Origin: Chloroflexota bacterium
Lineage (GTDB): Bacteria; Chloroflexota; UBA11872; VXOZ01
Direction of reading: 5' to 3'
DNA length: 57,482 nt
Assembly (NCBI GenBank): GCA_022824225.1
Contig: JAJEAH010000026.1
Coordinates: 1 to 57,482 of the forward strand
Shown here: positions 1 to 8,549 of the stretch, one piece after another
How the letters are laid out: each line of letters opens with the position of its first letter
How positions within the stretch are numbered: position 1 is the first letter of the stretch
Position numbers and translations under genes: made by a program
The notes under the pieces: generated by a model
Told to the model about the DNA's origin: nothing
Seen by the model: the letters and a program-made list of their open reading frames with translations, nothing else
Databases searched by the model: none

Positions 1-1
1 T

Positions 2-1135
2 AGACACCTTCTGGGCGATGGGACTTATGTTGAAGTCCACTTTCGAGAAGATTCTAATATTCCTTACGCTACAACCGCAGAACTAGTCCAAGTGCTGCAA
101 CGACATTATCTGCCACTTCTAGAGCAGTCATTCTTAAAGCTGTACGCCAAGACAGACCTTTACCCGGAGGAACTCCGATTTGTCGTGAATGGTGAGGAGA
201 TAAGGCCATTCGATGCCATTGCTGAGTTTGAGCTTGGCAATGTAGAGAAGACAATCCCTCGACACGGAAAGAAGCCGCTTGGCTATTCAGTGTTTGGGGT
301 GTCTGAACGAGAGTATCCTATTGACCCCAGCCTGGCAGGCATTCTCCTCTGCACCCACGGCAAAGTCATCAAAGCCGACAATCTCGGACAGTTCCCAAGT
401 GGTGACTTGGGGACCCGAATTTTTGGTCTGGTAGAGTTGCCTGGCCTAATCAACTTCGTAACGACTTCCAAGACGGACTTTCGTCCGCGGCCTGGCAAGA
501 ATCGTGACTTCCAGCGCATATACGAAACAATAAGAAACGTGTATAGAGAGTGGCTTACATCGGTTGGCGTCGAGACTGTAGAAGAGAAGAACATCACCGA
601 GGCAAGGCTCCTAGAGCGGGAATTACGAAGACTTTCACAAGAAATTCCCGAATTAGGGGAATTCTTCGGAATTCGTGCACCTCGTTCTGTACTGAGTGCG
701 AATGCAGATGGGCCAATAGAAGCAGACGTTCACGAAGGGCAAGAGAGCACCTTTCCCGATGGAGAAGGGACAAGAGGTGAAGGCCCAGGAGTGGTCGACG
801 CTGGCGACCAGCCGGGTGAAGCTCTGGTGCCTGCTCAAGACGAGGGAGTGCAGAGGGCCGAACCCATTAGTCGTTCAAGTAGGGGTGGGCCGAAGATTTC
901 ATTCAAGGCAGTGGAGGAGCGGCTAGAACTTGGATGGGTCGAAGGGAACACTGTTGTGATAAACACCGGACATCCGGCGTATAAAAGGGTCGAAAAGAAC
1001 CAAGCGGCCCGGCTACTGCACAGCTTGCTGGCAATTGGCACAGCGATCCAGAGACACTTTGGCGATCAGGCTTCAGAGCCAGATCTCATGTTTGTTGACC
1101 GATTGCTAGCTGGCTGGGGAGCACCAAAGCGGTAG
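2..1135 (+). CDS. C-terminal part of a probable GHKL-type (HSP90/MORC-like) ATPase, 5' end outside window
   Basis: The reading frame is open from the first bases of the window, so the gene begins upstream; a GTG at 92 is probably internal. The visible 377 residues lack the Bergerat ATP-binding motifs, which would lie upstream. They resemble the post-ATPase portion of bacterial GHKL ATPases: a compact region with 'RIFGLVELPGLINFVTTSKTDF', then a charged linker rich in Glu and Gly (about residues 230-290), then a C-terminal segment with 'NTGHPAYK'. The stop is 5 bases before the next ATG, indicating one operon with the two following genes. Base composition is clearly lower in G+C than beyond 3640. 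In known systems such ATPases pair with nucleases or DNA-binding partners in prokaryotic conflict systems. The family call is from sequence flavour only, since the diagnostic N-terminus is missing. Confidence 0.5.
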   Translation, partial: RHLLGDGTYVEVHFREDSNIPYATTAELVQVLQRHYLPLLEQSFLKLYAKTDLYPEELRFVVNGEEIRPFDAIAEFELGNVEKTIPRHGKKPLGYSVFGVSEREYPIDPSLAGILLCTHGKVIKADNLGQFPSGDLGTRIFGLVELPGLINFVTTSKTDFRPRPGKNRDFQRIYETIRNVYREWLTSVGVETVEEKNITEARLLERELRRLSQEIPELGEFFGIRAPRSVLSANADGPIEADVHEGQESTFPDGEGTRGEGPGVVDAGDQPGEALVPAQDEGVQRAEPISRSSRGGPKISFKAVEERLELGWVEGNTVVINTGHPAYKRVEKNQAARLLHSLLAIGTAIQRHFGDQASEPDLMFVDRLLAGWGAPKR

Positions 1136-1140
1136 GGTTG

Positions 1141-1608
1141 ATGCGCACTTTCGTATCCTTCGAGCCAACTGCCAACGGGTTCCAGGCAAGCCTCTCCCTT
1201 GAAGAGGCATTCAAGAGCGATAGAGATCCCGCTGCTTTGGCCCAAAAGGCCGAGGAAGTCTACGGAATGAGTATTGCCAAGATGCTAAGGCTTTGCCACC
1301 GTTTGAACCTGTTGCGAGCAGAGAAAAGGCGTACCCCGGCACTCCTGATTTGGGAACTCGGGGACGCGATCTTTGAGTTGCGTCGTGAATTAGGTAGCAC
1401 CTCACTAGAATTAGATGACGTTTACTTTCATCTCACGAGAGACCTTAACGTTCGGCGAAAGTGGCTGGAAAAGGTTGTAATATTCCGAAGATATGTTCAG
1501 GTTAAAGAATTGATCCCAGTAGAGGCATCATGGGGTATATTCGAAAAAGGCACGCGCAGAAAAGCGGAGCAGTTACAGGCCGGGGTGACACTTCGTGAAA
1601 TATCCTAG
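1141..1608 (+). CDS. hypothetical protein, middle gene of the GHKL/HARE-HTH operon
   Basis: I do not recognise this 155-residue protein. It is predicted mostly helical and soluble, rich in Arg, Lys and Glu, with no signal peptide or membrane segment. The centre contains long amphipathic helices ('RLCHRLNLLRAEKRR', 'WELGDAIFELRRELG'), and a basic segment lies near residues 110-145. ATG at 1141 is preferred over the TTG at 1138 because it follows the upstream stop by 5 bases. The next gene starts 6 bases after this stop, so translation is probably coupled. The conserved-looking operon position suggests it is an adaptor between the ATPase and the DNA-binding protein, but this is inference only. 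Confidence 0.7.
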   Translation: MRTFVSFEPTANGFQASLSLEEAFKSDRDPAALAQKAEEVYGMSIAKMLRLCHRLNLLRAEKRRTPALLIWELGDAIFELRRELGSTSLELDDVYFHLTRDLNVRRKWLEKVVIFRRYVQVKELIPVEASWGIFEKGTRRKAEQLQAGVTLREIS

Positions 1609-1614
1609 AGGTCT

Positions 1615-3543
1615 TTGGTCGTGTTGCGGAGAATTGCTGGATGGAGAAAGTTTGCACAGGAGGCGCTAGTCGCCCTCAGAGTCGTTCAATCAGCCTCCCC
1701 GAAAAGGGTTAGCAAGAAAGAAGGCCCGTCTCCCGAGCCCCTTACATCTACCAACTGGTATGGGAGCACCTCACGTAGTTATCCGCAATCGATGGTGAAT
1801 GCCGATGCACTATCGCCTTCAGATGGCGACTACGGTTTCAACGCTTGGTGGATTGATGAAGATGCCGGTAAGCAAGACTTACCTCTCAAGTCAATAGTAG
1901 ACCTACCACAGCTACGAGACTATCTCGCCTCATCGCCTGTGGCAGTCACGCTTGCTAGCCTTTCGGACACGCTCGACATTGGCCTTGAAGCTGAGCAACT
2001 CAAGGATGTCCTACGCCAGGACACACGGTTCATATTTGTTTCTGCTCATGGCGAGAGTTCTCCCGCAGTCCTGCCTAAGACAGCCTTGTTCAATTGGTTT
2101 GTTTGGCTAAACCTAAGGCTTGCAACCACCAAGCAGTTCAGTCTTGCACGAGACCACGTTACGTTTTCGCTCAACAGTAGATTGTTGCCCGCAGGCAAGT
2201 GGTGCAAGCCACCACCTGAGCTAATGAATTGGGGAGCTAGGTTGCATCTTGTTCGTCAAGGCTCATTTGATGGCAGTTTCCAATTTCCACTCGCCAGAGT
2301 GCTTTCCAACCTGCCATCGGAGATGGCTATTGTTGCAAGAGAAGTGCTAAGTGAGTTCGCCGAAATTGGGATCTGGGGTTGTTCCTTTTCTGAAGTGCGC
2401 AAACAGAATATGGATGAGGTCTTTGCGTTTTGTCCTGAGAGGTCAGTTGAAGTAGTCAAGCTAAGGGAAGGGCTCGAAGAGGATAGCACTTCCCACCTCT
2501 CTCTGGAGCAAGTGGGTCAGCAACGTGGGTTGACGCGGGAGCGAATCAGGCAAATAGAAAAGGGGTTCTATGAGTCCATTTGCCAACAGAAGGTTACCAA
2601 CATTGTAAGGCTGAAGAGAACTCAGTTCCAATGGCAGCTTAGTCGCAACGGTGAGGTCATTGTGCGTGCTGGACACCGACGCCGCCTAGAGGAAGACTTT
2701 ACGGATTCGCGTTCCCGCAGGCGTCTGGCATCTCGGCTAATTGCCTCTTTGCTGTGCGAAGTACTAGAGTCTGGCGATGTAGTGATGAATTCAAGATCGC
2801 TAAAGGCGCGTCGAAGGTCCTTTTTAGCAAAGTGCTGCGGTATACCAGTTGCGTTGGACAATGGTCTCCAGGTACTTGCCATGGATTCTGGGAGACTTAG
2901 AGACGCACTTCGAGGGCCTGAAGGAACACCTAGAAGAAGCTTGAACGGCATTCGTATGGCGGTTAAATGGGCAATCACAGAGTTGGATGAGAACGGAATT
3001 TCAGGGGAGATTACTAATGAGATTCGCGCCAATTGGTACAAACGTCTTGCCAAGACAGAAAAAGTGCGTTTAACACTCCTGAGTATCGGTAAGCCTGCAC
3101 ACTTTAGTGAGGTCACAGCGATATACAATTCAATGTGGATTAACGATTATTCTTCCGAACGCACAATTCACGGCAATCTTGATAGGGCAACCAATGGCAT
3201 AGTGTGGGTAGGTGCGAAGGGAACATTTGCCCTCCGCGAATGGGGATATGAACAACCAGACAAAAGTCTATTTGAGCTCGCTTCACAGACCATTAGGGGC
3301 AAGTACGCTGAAACTGGCAGGCCAGTTCCCTTCACCGTCTTCGCAACAGAGATGGCCAAGACTCGGAGACACATTAACCCGTCGAGCCTGCAATTTGCTG
3401 TTAGCTTCAATTCCGATGTGCGTCGCGTAGGCAAGGACTCATTTGTTCCAGTGGATGAGACCACGGCAACGAATGACACGGCTGGGGGTAGTAGCAATTG
3501 GGAACAAGCATTGAAGGAGTTTGAAGAAGAAGCACTCAACTAG
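1615..3543 (+). CDS. DNA-binding protein with sigma-70 region-4-like HTH and HARE-HTH-like domain
   Basis: This 642-residue protein carries a clear sigma-70 region-4-type helix-turn-helix at about residues 295-320 ('[20 protein letters not shown]'), yet no sigma region 2 (core polymerase and -10 binding) is visible. Residues about 483-543 look like a HARE-HTH/ASXL winged helix: 'LLSIGKPAHFSEVTAIYN', then a short helix and a terminal 'GTFALREWG' hairpin. HARE-HTH domains are known in the RNA polymerase delta subunit and in proteins tied to DNA modification or restriction. The N-terminal 280 residues are unassigned. The start is TTG 1615 or GTG 1621, six or twelve bases after the previous stop. 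It is the last gene of the AT-rich operon. A role as a sequence-specific sensor or recruiter for the upstream ATPase is inferred. Confidence 0.6.
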   Translation: MVVLRRIAGWRKFAQEALVALRVVQSASPKRVSKKEGPSPEPLTSTNWYGSTSRSYPQSMVNADALSPSDGDYGFNAWWIDEDAGKQDLPLKSIVDLPQLRDYLASSPVAVTLASLSDTLDIGLEAEQLKDVLRQDTRFIFVSAHGESSPAVLPKTALFNWFVWLNLRLATTKQFSLARDHVTFSLNSRLLPAGKWCKPPPELMNWGARLHLVRQGSFDGSFQFPLARVLSNLPSEMAIVAREVLSEFAEIGIWGCSFSEVRKQNMDEVFAFCPERSVEVVKLREGLEEDSTSHLSLEQVGQQRGLTRERIRQIEKGFYESICQQKVTNIVRLKRTQFQWQLSRNGEVIVRAGHRRRLEEDFTDSRSRRRLASRLIASLLCEVLESGDVVMNSRSLKARRRSFLAKCCGIPVALDNGLQVLAMDSGRLRDALRGPEGTPRRSLNGIRMAVKWAITELDENGISGEITNEIRANWYKRLAKTEKVRLTLLSIGKPAHFSEVTAIYNSMWINDYSSERTIHGNLDRATNGIVWVGAKGTFALREWGYEQPDKSLFELASQTIRGKYAETGRPVPFTVFATEMAKTRRHINPSSLQFAVSFNSDVRRVGKDSFVPVDETTATNDTAGGSSNWEQALKEFEEEALN

Positions 3544-3639
3544 GATTCAGATTCGACAAGACTACAGTGTCAGTTGCTCCATAGAGGGATTCCACTCTTG
3601 CGACTGGAGTTTCAGGTACTTAGAAAGTGAGTAGTTCCT

Positions 3640-5148
3640 TTGGCTAAGCAACCGAATATCCTCCTGATCATGTCCGACCAGCAGCAGTACGCCACGGCGG
3701 GGCCGGCGGCGGATGGATATTCGCCAAATCTGGAGCGGCTGGCGCGGGAGGGCATCTGGTTCCGGCGGGGGTATACCGTCACGACGCCGTGCGCGCCGGC
3801 GCGGGCTTCCATCGCCACGGCCGTCTATCCCCACGCGCACCACGTCCTGAATAACTGCCACGTGCCGTATGCCGTGAGCCGTGAGATCCGCGACGGCGTG
3901 CCCTCGTGGGGTCCGCTCATGAGCGCGGCGGGGTATCGCATGCGCTACGCCGGCAAGGCCCACATCGGCTGGGAACGCGGTCCGGTGGAGTACGGCTTCG
4001 ACACCGAGGACCGCGAATTCGACCGGGCGGCCTACCTGCGCGACCACCGGATTCGCACCGAGCAACAGGGCGGCGTGCCGCGCGGCACGGCCATGGATGG
4101 GCCCGCGCCGGGCATGTGGGGTTTTCACGACGCGGCCGGCGTCTACTGGCGGCACTACGGCGTGGAGGACCGCCCGCCGGAAGCCACCACCACCGCCATG
4201 CAAGCCGCGGCGGGCCTGCAACAGTTGCGCGCCCTGGCCGATGAGGCCAGCAGCCAGCCGTGGTGCCTGTGGATGAACTTTACCGGCCCGCACAATCCCT
4301 ACGTGGTGCCGAAAGAGTACGCCGACCGTTTCGACTGGCGCGACGTGCCGCCGCCGCCGAGCTTCTACACGGACAGCGCCGCCAAACCCGCCTACGTGCG
4401 CCGGGCCCGGGAAACGTGGTTCCGGGAAGTCGATGAAGAACACACCCGCAAGTCCAACGCCCACTACCGGGCGTATTGCAACCTGATCGACCACTACGTG
4501 GGCACGGTGCTCGATTTCTTGGATGAGACCGGCCAGGCGGAAAATACGGTGGTGGTCTATACCTCCGACCACGGCGACATGATGGGCGCGCACGGCTTGT
4601 GGTTCAAGGACATTTGGCCGTATGAAGAGACCCACCGCATGCCGTACATCATGCGCTGGCCGGCGGGCTTCGCGGCGGGCCAGGTGTGCGACGACTACGT
4701 GCGCACTCTCGATCTGGGCCCGACGTTTCTGGACCTGGCAGGCGCGGAGCCGCTGGCGGGCGCGCACGGCATCTCCCTGGCCCCGCTTCTGAACGGCGAA
4801 CAGAACGCCGGAGACCGGGTCGAGCACCGTGAGCTCTTCCTGCAAGACCACGGCAACATCTTCTACTTCATGAACCGCACGGTCTGCGACGGCCGCTACA
4901 AGTTCGTCTTCAACGGCTTCGACTACGACGAACTCTACGACCTGGAAGCAGACCCCTACGAGACGTACAATTTGGCGGAGAATCCGCACTGCGCCGACGT
5001 GCGGGAGCGGCTGCAGGACCGCCTGTGGGACTGGATGCTGCGGCTGGAAGACCCCTATGCGGGGCGGTTGTACGCCGCCAACGTCATCCTGGGCCGCAGC
5101 GAGCCGCCGCCCTTGCGGCGCGATCCCGCCCCGCGCCCGCAACTCTAG
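3640..5148 (+). CDS. sulfatase (arylsulfatase/choline-sulfatase type)
   Basis: This is a full-length 502-residue sulfatase of the alkaline phosphatase superfamily, hydrolysing a sulfate ester. Asp13 in 'LIMSDQQ' is a metal ligand. Cys51 in 'CAPARAS' fits the C-x-P-x-R signature, whose Cys must be converted to formylglycine by an activating enzyme not seen here. 'YTSDHGDMMGAHG' supplies the second Asp-His metal site. No signal peptide is evident, so a cytoplasmic location is likely. The start is TTG 3640: an in-frame stop lies only 10 bases upstream and the N-terminus aligns well there. G+C jumps to the genome-typical level at this gene, marking the end of the AT-rich island. The natural substrate cannot be told. 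Confidence 0.93.
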   Translation: MAKQPNILLIMSDQQQYATAGPAADGYSPNLERLAREGIWFRRGYTVTTPCAPARASIATAVYPHAHHVLNNCHVPYAVSREIRDGVPSWGPLMSAAGYRMRYAGKAHIGWERGPVEYGFDTEDREFDRAAYLRDHRIRTEQQGGVPRGTAMDGPAPGMWGFHDAAGVYWRHYGVEDRPPEATTTAMQAAAGLQQLRALADEASSQPWCLWMNFTGPHNPYVVPKEYADRFDWRDVPPPPSFYTDSAAKPAYVRRARETWFREVDEEHTRKSNAHYRAYCNLIDHYVGTVLDFLDETGQAENTVVVYTSDHGDMMGAHGLWFKDIWPYEETHRMPYIMRWPAGFAAGQVCDDYVRTLDLGPTFLDLAGAEPLAGAHGISLAPLLNGEQNAGDRVEHRELFLQDHGNIFYFMNRTVCDGRYKFVFNGFDYDELYDLEADPYETYNLAENPHCADVRERLQDRLWDWMLRLEDPYAGRLYAANVILGRSEPPPLRRDPAPRPQL

Positions 5149-5319
5149 GGCCCCGCTGCGGAACCGCGAGCCGGATTGCGGACGCCTGCGCCCACACCGT
5201 AGATTGGGAGGCGCGGGCGCAGGCGCATCTCGGCCGGCCCGCCAGACCGACCGCCGGCGGCGTTCGCAACCGGACGGCGTCCGGCGCGGCGCCCGCGCGG
5301 CAACGATCTCTCAAGAACC

Positions 5320-6075
5320 ATGAAAACAGCGCTGATCATCCGCCACGCCGCGCCGGAAACTCTGGCCGCCAACTTCAGCGGCGTGCTGGACCATCACGGC
5401 TTCCGGCTGGAGCCGCTCAACGTCTTTGCGTCCGCTCCCGCTTTTGACCGCTTTGCGCCGCCTCCGCCGGATGAAGTAGACCTCATTATCGCGCTGGGCG
5501 GCCCGCAGTCGGCCAATGACGACTATCCCGCCATCCACCAAGAACGCGCCTATCTGCGCCGCGCCCTGGACAGAGGCACGCCCGTTCTGGGCATATGCCT
5601 GGGAGCGCAGCTTATGTCTACTGCGTTGGGCGGCACGGTGGAGCCCACCGGCGGCTACCAGTTCGGCCTGCGCAAGTTGGACGTGACTGCCGCCGGTGAC
5701 GCGGACCCGGTCTTCAGCAACCTGGCGATTCCCCTCGTGCCCACCCTCCACGGGGAGTGCTTTTCCATCCCGCCGGGGGCCGTCCGGCTGGCTGAGGGCA
5801 CCATGCTTCTCCGCGACGGCGGCTACCGCACGATCAACATGGCGTTTCGCTACGGCAACGCCTACGGCTTCCAATTCGAGCCCCAGCTTACGCTGGCGGA
5901 ACTGCGGGTGTGGAACCGCGAACTGGCCGGCGACTACGCGCTGATGGGCGACCGCTTCGATCCGGCCGCAGAGGCCGCCCGCAACCTGCGGGAGTTCGCC
6001 CGCTACGAGCCCCACTACCGCGAGCAAATGTGCAATCTGCTGACGGCCTTCCTGCGCAACGCGGGACTCATTTAG
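5320..6075 (+). CDS. class I glutamine amidotransferase-like protein with altered catalytic dyad
   Basis: A 251-residue stand-alone GATase1-fold protein related to GMP synthase-type amidotransferase domains. The nucleophile elbow is intact: Cys93 in 'VLGICLGAQLM'. The oxyanion-type 'LGGPQS' is at about residues 59-64. The C-terminal signature, normally H-P-E or H-x-E, reads 'GFQFEPQL' here, with Glu187 in place of His and Gln189 in place of Glu. Either the enzyme uses another base or it no longer hydrolyses glutamine. The start is ATG 5320 after a purine-rich leader. It stands alone between the sulfatase and a repeat-containing intergenic region. Known relatives include gamma-glutamyl hydrolases and peptidases, so a non-glutaminase hydrolase is possible. 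Confidence 0.85.
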   Translation: MKTALIIRHAAPETLAANFSGVLDHHGFRLEPLNVFASAPAFDRFAPPPPDEVDLIIALGGPQSANDDYPAIHQERAYLRRALDRGTPVLGICLGAQLMSTALGGTVEPTGGYQFGLRKLDVTAAGDADPVFSNLAIPLVPTLHGECFSIPPGAVRLAEGTMLLRDGGYRTINMAFRYGNAYGFQFEPQLTLAELRVWNRELAGDYALMGDRFDPAAEAARNLREFARYEPHYREQMCNLLTAFLRNAGLI

Positions 6076-6584
6076 GAGCAGCGACTGACGGCGCTCTCGC
6101 CCGCAGCGGAAGTGGCAGCCATGTAGACTGAGCCACGTTGATGCAAGAAAAGTGCCTGCCGCCCAGTCCGTCACTCCGGCGGATGCCGGAGTCCAGGGCA
6201 CGCGGCAAAGATGGATTCCGGCGTGGGCCGGAATGACAGGAGAATCCGCGTGCCGAGCCGCAGTGACGAGGCCCGGCGGCATGATCGGTCGAAAATCCAT
6301 TCATGCGCCACAGCGACGACAACCGCGCTGATTGGCGGAACCGTCTTGGCGTCACCCATGCCGCCCCACCTGCCCCGTACACATCCCAACTCCGCTCACG
6401 TCCCGCGCCGCGTTGGCGCGCTGCCGGACGTACTCTATCCATAGGCCGTGTGGTAGCGTATGCTCAGGTAGTGCGCGCAGAGGCGGGAGGCCGCCGCACG
6501 CGACCACGCCATGGGTTCCCGCGGCGCAACCGCCGGGCGGAGGCGTTCGCCGCTAGAGATCGCAGGCTCCAGAGCAAACCACCT
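6076..6584. other. intergenic region holding a REP/MITE-like inverted repeat
   Basis: There is no convincing gene in this stretch. The open frame that continues upstream of 6585 is Arg-rich and lacks a start with a ribosome-binding site, so it is not taken as coding. The imperfect inverted repeat at 6170-6237 is the only clear structure. Confidence 0.6.
6170..6237. repeat. REP/MITE-like imperfect inverted repeat
   Basis: The left arm (6170-6196) and right arm (6212-6237) are reverse complements except at a few positions, following the pattern GTCA-Y-TCCGGC-NNNN-GCCGGA-R-TCCA. Each arm is itself a small hairpin (TCCGGC/GCCGGA). The central spacer is about 15 bases. Such elements are typical of dispersed non-coding repeats that multiply in intergenic space; only one complete copy is seen in this window. 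Confidence 0.7.
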
Positions 6585-7262
6585 ATGTATGACTACTTGC
6601 GCCATCGCATTCAGCTTGAATACGCCGCGGCTTGGCGTGCGGCCCTCAGCGGCTTGTTGGCGGGCCTGGCGTTCCCGGTTACGCTCTGGCTGAGCGCGTT
6701 CTTGCTGAGCCGGTGGCTGACGGCCATCTCCGGCGGGCTCCTGTGGCTTGCCGGCGGCGGCGTGGTGTATTTGGGCCTCGCCGGTGGGCTGGCCGCGCTC
6801 GCCAACCAGCGGGTCAGCCGGCGCAACGACTTCGGCCTTGTGAGCGGCGCTGCCGTGCTCTTCCTCTCGTGCGTTCCGCTGGGAATGCTGCTCACCCAGA
6901 GCATCGTGGGCGCGGGCGACGCCGGTTTCGCGGCTGCGCTGCGCGCCATGGTCACGTGGGATGTGGTCCAGTATGCTATCGTGCCCACGTTCTTTGCCGG
7001 CGTCGTGCTGGCCACGGCGTGGGCGGCGTTGCTCGTGCCCTGCGTAGCCTGGCTCAGCGACGCCGATTGGCAGGCCGTCATGGACCGCATGGTCAACGAG
7101 ACGTACCACCGGGACTGGATGGTCTACAACCAGAACCTCATCGATCAAAAGAAGATAGCCTACTACCTCAAGACCGGACAGGAAGAAAAAGCCGCGGCAT
7201 TGGAAGCCGGTGCCGCTGAACGCGCGCAGCGCGCGCCCCCAAGGAAGACCGGCGATGCCTGA
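6585..7262 (+). CDS. hypothetical integral membrane protein
   Basis: This 225-residue protein of unrecognised family has about four membrane segments (roughly residues 18-40, 45-70, 77-99 and 120-150), the last long enough to be two. A hydrophilic C-terminal tail of about 70 residues is rich in Ala, Glu and Lys ('KTGQEEKAAALEAGAAERAQ') and is probably cytoplasmic. ATG 6585 was chosen because it begins the compositional shift to coding and the upstream extension is low-complexity basic sequence. Its stop overlaps the start of the next gene by 8 bases, so it is probably co-translated with the PAP2 phosphatase. A role in lipid or envelope metabolism is inferred from that partner only. Confidence 0.75.
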   Translation: MYDYLRHRIQLEYAAAWRAALSGLLAGLAFPVTLWLSAFLLSRWLTAISGGLLWLAGGGVVYLGLAGGLAALANQRVSRRNDFGLVSGAAVLFLSCVPLGMLLTQSIVGAGDAGFAAALRAMVTWDVVQYAIVPTFFAGVVLATAWAALLVPCVAWLSDADWQAVMDRMVNETYHRDWMVYNQNLIDQKKIAYYLKTGQEEKAAALEAGAAERAQRAPPRKTGDA

Positions 7263-7920
7263 ACCGTTGCGAGAATTCTTACGCTCTGCCCTACGCGCGC
7301 GCTCTTGGCTACCCGAACTCGCGCTGCTGGCGTGTGTCCTCGTCCTGGGCGCAGCCGCCCTGCCGGGCGAGCCGTTGCCCCTGGAAGAGTCAATCGGCGC
7401 GGCGGTTCAAGCGTGGCAGTTGCCGCTGCTCGATCCGGTTCTGCATGGCGTGAGCGCCATCGGCTGGTTCCGCTATGCCGCGCCGACTACCGTCGCCGTG
7501 GTCGGCGCCTTGGCGCTGGTTGGCTGGCGGGCGCAGGCCGTCGTCCTCGGAACCGCCTCGCTGACCAGCCACCTGTTCAATCAAATGCTCAAGGGCCTCA
7601 TCGCGCGACCGCGACCGCCCCTAGGCGCCGAGGAGCTAGCCGCCCTAGGCGTGGACTCCTTCGCCTTCCCTAGCGGCCACGCGCAATCGTTTACCATTTT
7701 CTACGGCTTCCTGGCCTACGTCATTTGGCAACAGGCGCCACAGGCGTGGCTGCGCTGGTTAGGCGCGGCTGCTATGCTCACGATGATCGTGCTGGTGGGC
7801 ATCTCCCGCATCTACCTGGGCGTGCACTGGCCGAGCGACGTGCTGGGAGCCTATTGCATTGGCGTGCTTTGGCTCTTGCTGTGGACGCGGCTGCTGCGCG
7901 CATGGCAAAATCGGCAGTAG
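7255..7920 (+). CDS. PAP2-family membrane phosphatase
   Basis: A 221-residue type 2 phosphatidic acid phosphatase-like membrane protein with six probable membrane helices. All three PAP2 motifs are present: the K-x6-RP motif at Lys113-Pro121 ('KGLIARPRP'), PSGH at 139-142, and SR-x5-H-x3-D at Ser184-Asp195 ('SRIYLGVHWPSD'), which holds the nucleophilic His191. The family dephosphorylates lipid phosphates such as phosphatidate or undecaprenyl pyrophosphate on the outer membrane face. The start is ATG 7255, preceded by AAGGA at a good spacing and overlapping the upstream gene by 8 bases. Substrate specificity, including a possible undecaprenyl-PP phosphatase role, cannot be decided. Confidence 0.92.
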   Translation: MPEPLREFLRSALRARSWLPELALLACVLVLGAAALPGEPLPLEESIGAAVQAWQLPLLDPVLHGVSAIGWFRYAAPTTVAVVGALALVGWRAQAVVLGTASLTSHLFNQMLKGLIARPRPPLGAEELAALGVDSFAFPSGHAQSFTIFYGFLAYVIWQQAPQAWLRWLGAAAMLTMIVLVGISRIYLGVHWPSDVLGAYCIGVLWLLLWTRLLRAWQNRQ

Positions 7921-8549
7921 CAAGACAAGGGTCCCGGGACCGTTCAGGCGGCGACAGCGCCAAGTCCGGCCAATCACGGGACGATAGGCATGGGGTTCCA
8001 GACCCACGTGAGTGCCGCAGCCGCCAAAAACGCAGACACGCCGGGGCAGGCGCGCGCAGCGGAGAAGCCCCATCCGGGTGCGGCCGATATGCACGGCGGT
8101 GGCGAGCGCCGGACGGAAAGAGGGTATGGGCTATTGCACGCGAATTGCAGGGCGACGAGCGCCGGTTTGACGCGCCAGGGGTCCGGCATCAAAAGGGAAT
8201 TGCGCGCCGATTTTTCTCTCTCGCGGGGACTTGTAGCGCGCGCACCGAGTGGCTAGAATAGTCGTGGTAGACTTTGTGTTTACTTTCACACAACACGAGC
8301 GATTGAGAGCAGGAGGGCATCTCTGTTGATAGGGCTGCGATCGCGCTCATGCGCACACACAGACGCAGACCTCTCGGCTAGACCTGTGCCTACATGGGAG
8401 TATATTGCACAAATGGCTAGGGCATGCCAGCGCAAGAGAAGCAGTGGGCGCACCGCCCAGGCACGTCGCGAATACGGCACGGCAGTGCACTCACGGCTTG
8501 CCTTGATGGGAAGCCAGGGCTCGGGCAGCCGCAAGGAGGTCCGGGTAGC
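7921..8549. other. intergenic leader upstream of the cytochrome oxidase operon
   Basis: There are 629 bases without a supportable gene. The open frames here are short, overlapping and lack ribosome-binding sites. A weak promoter candidate lies at 8231-8259, and an AAGGAGG just before 8550 fixes the coxB start. The rest shows no evident structure. Confidence 0.5.
8231..8259 (+). promoter_or_regulatory. candidate promoter of the cox operon
   Basis: TTGTAG at 8231 and TAGAAT at 8254 are separated by 17 bases. The -10 matches the sigma-70 consensus at five of six positions and the -35 at three. Use of this site would give a leader of about 290 bases before coxB. Confidence 0.3.

Noticed and set aside
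3562-5142. Long minus-strand frame antisense to the sulfatase
   Set aside because: It is a shadow of the sulfatase, with Ala/Arg/Val/His-rich low-information sequence.
6303-6584. N-terminal extension of the membrane protein at 6585
   Set aside because: The extension is Arg/Pro-rich, non-hydrophobic and lacks a ribosome-binding site, while the family-like membrane sequence begins at 6585.
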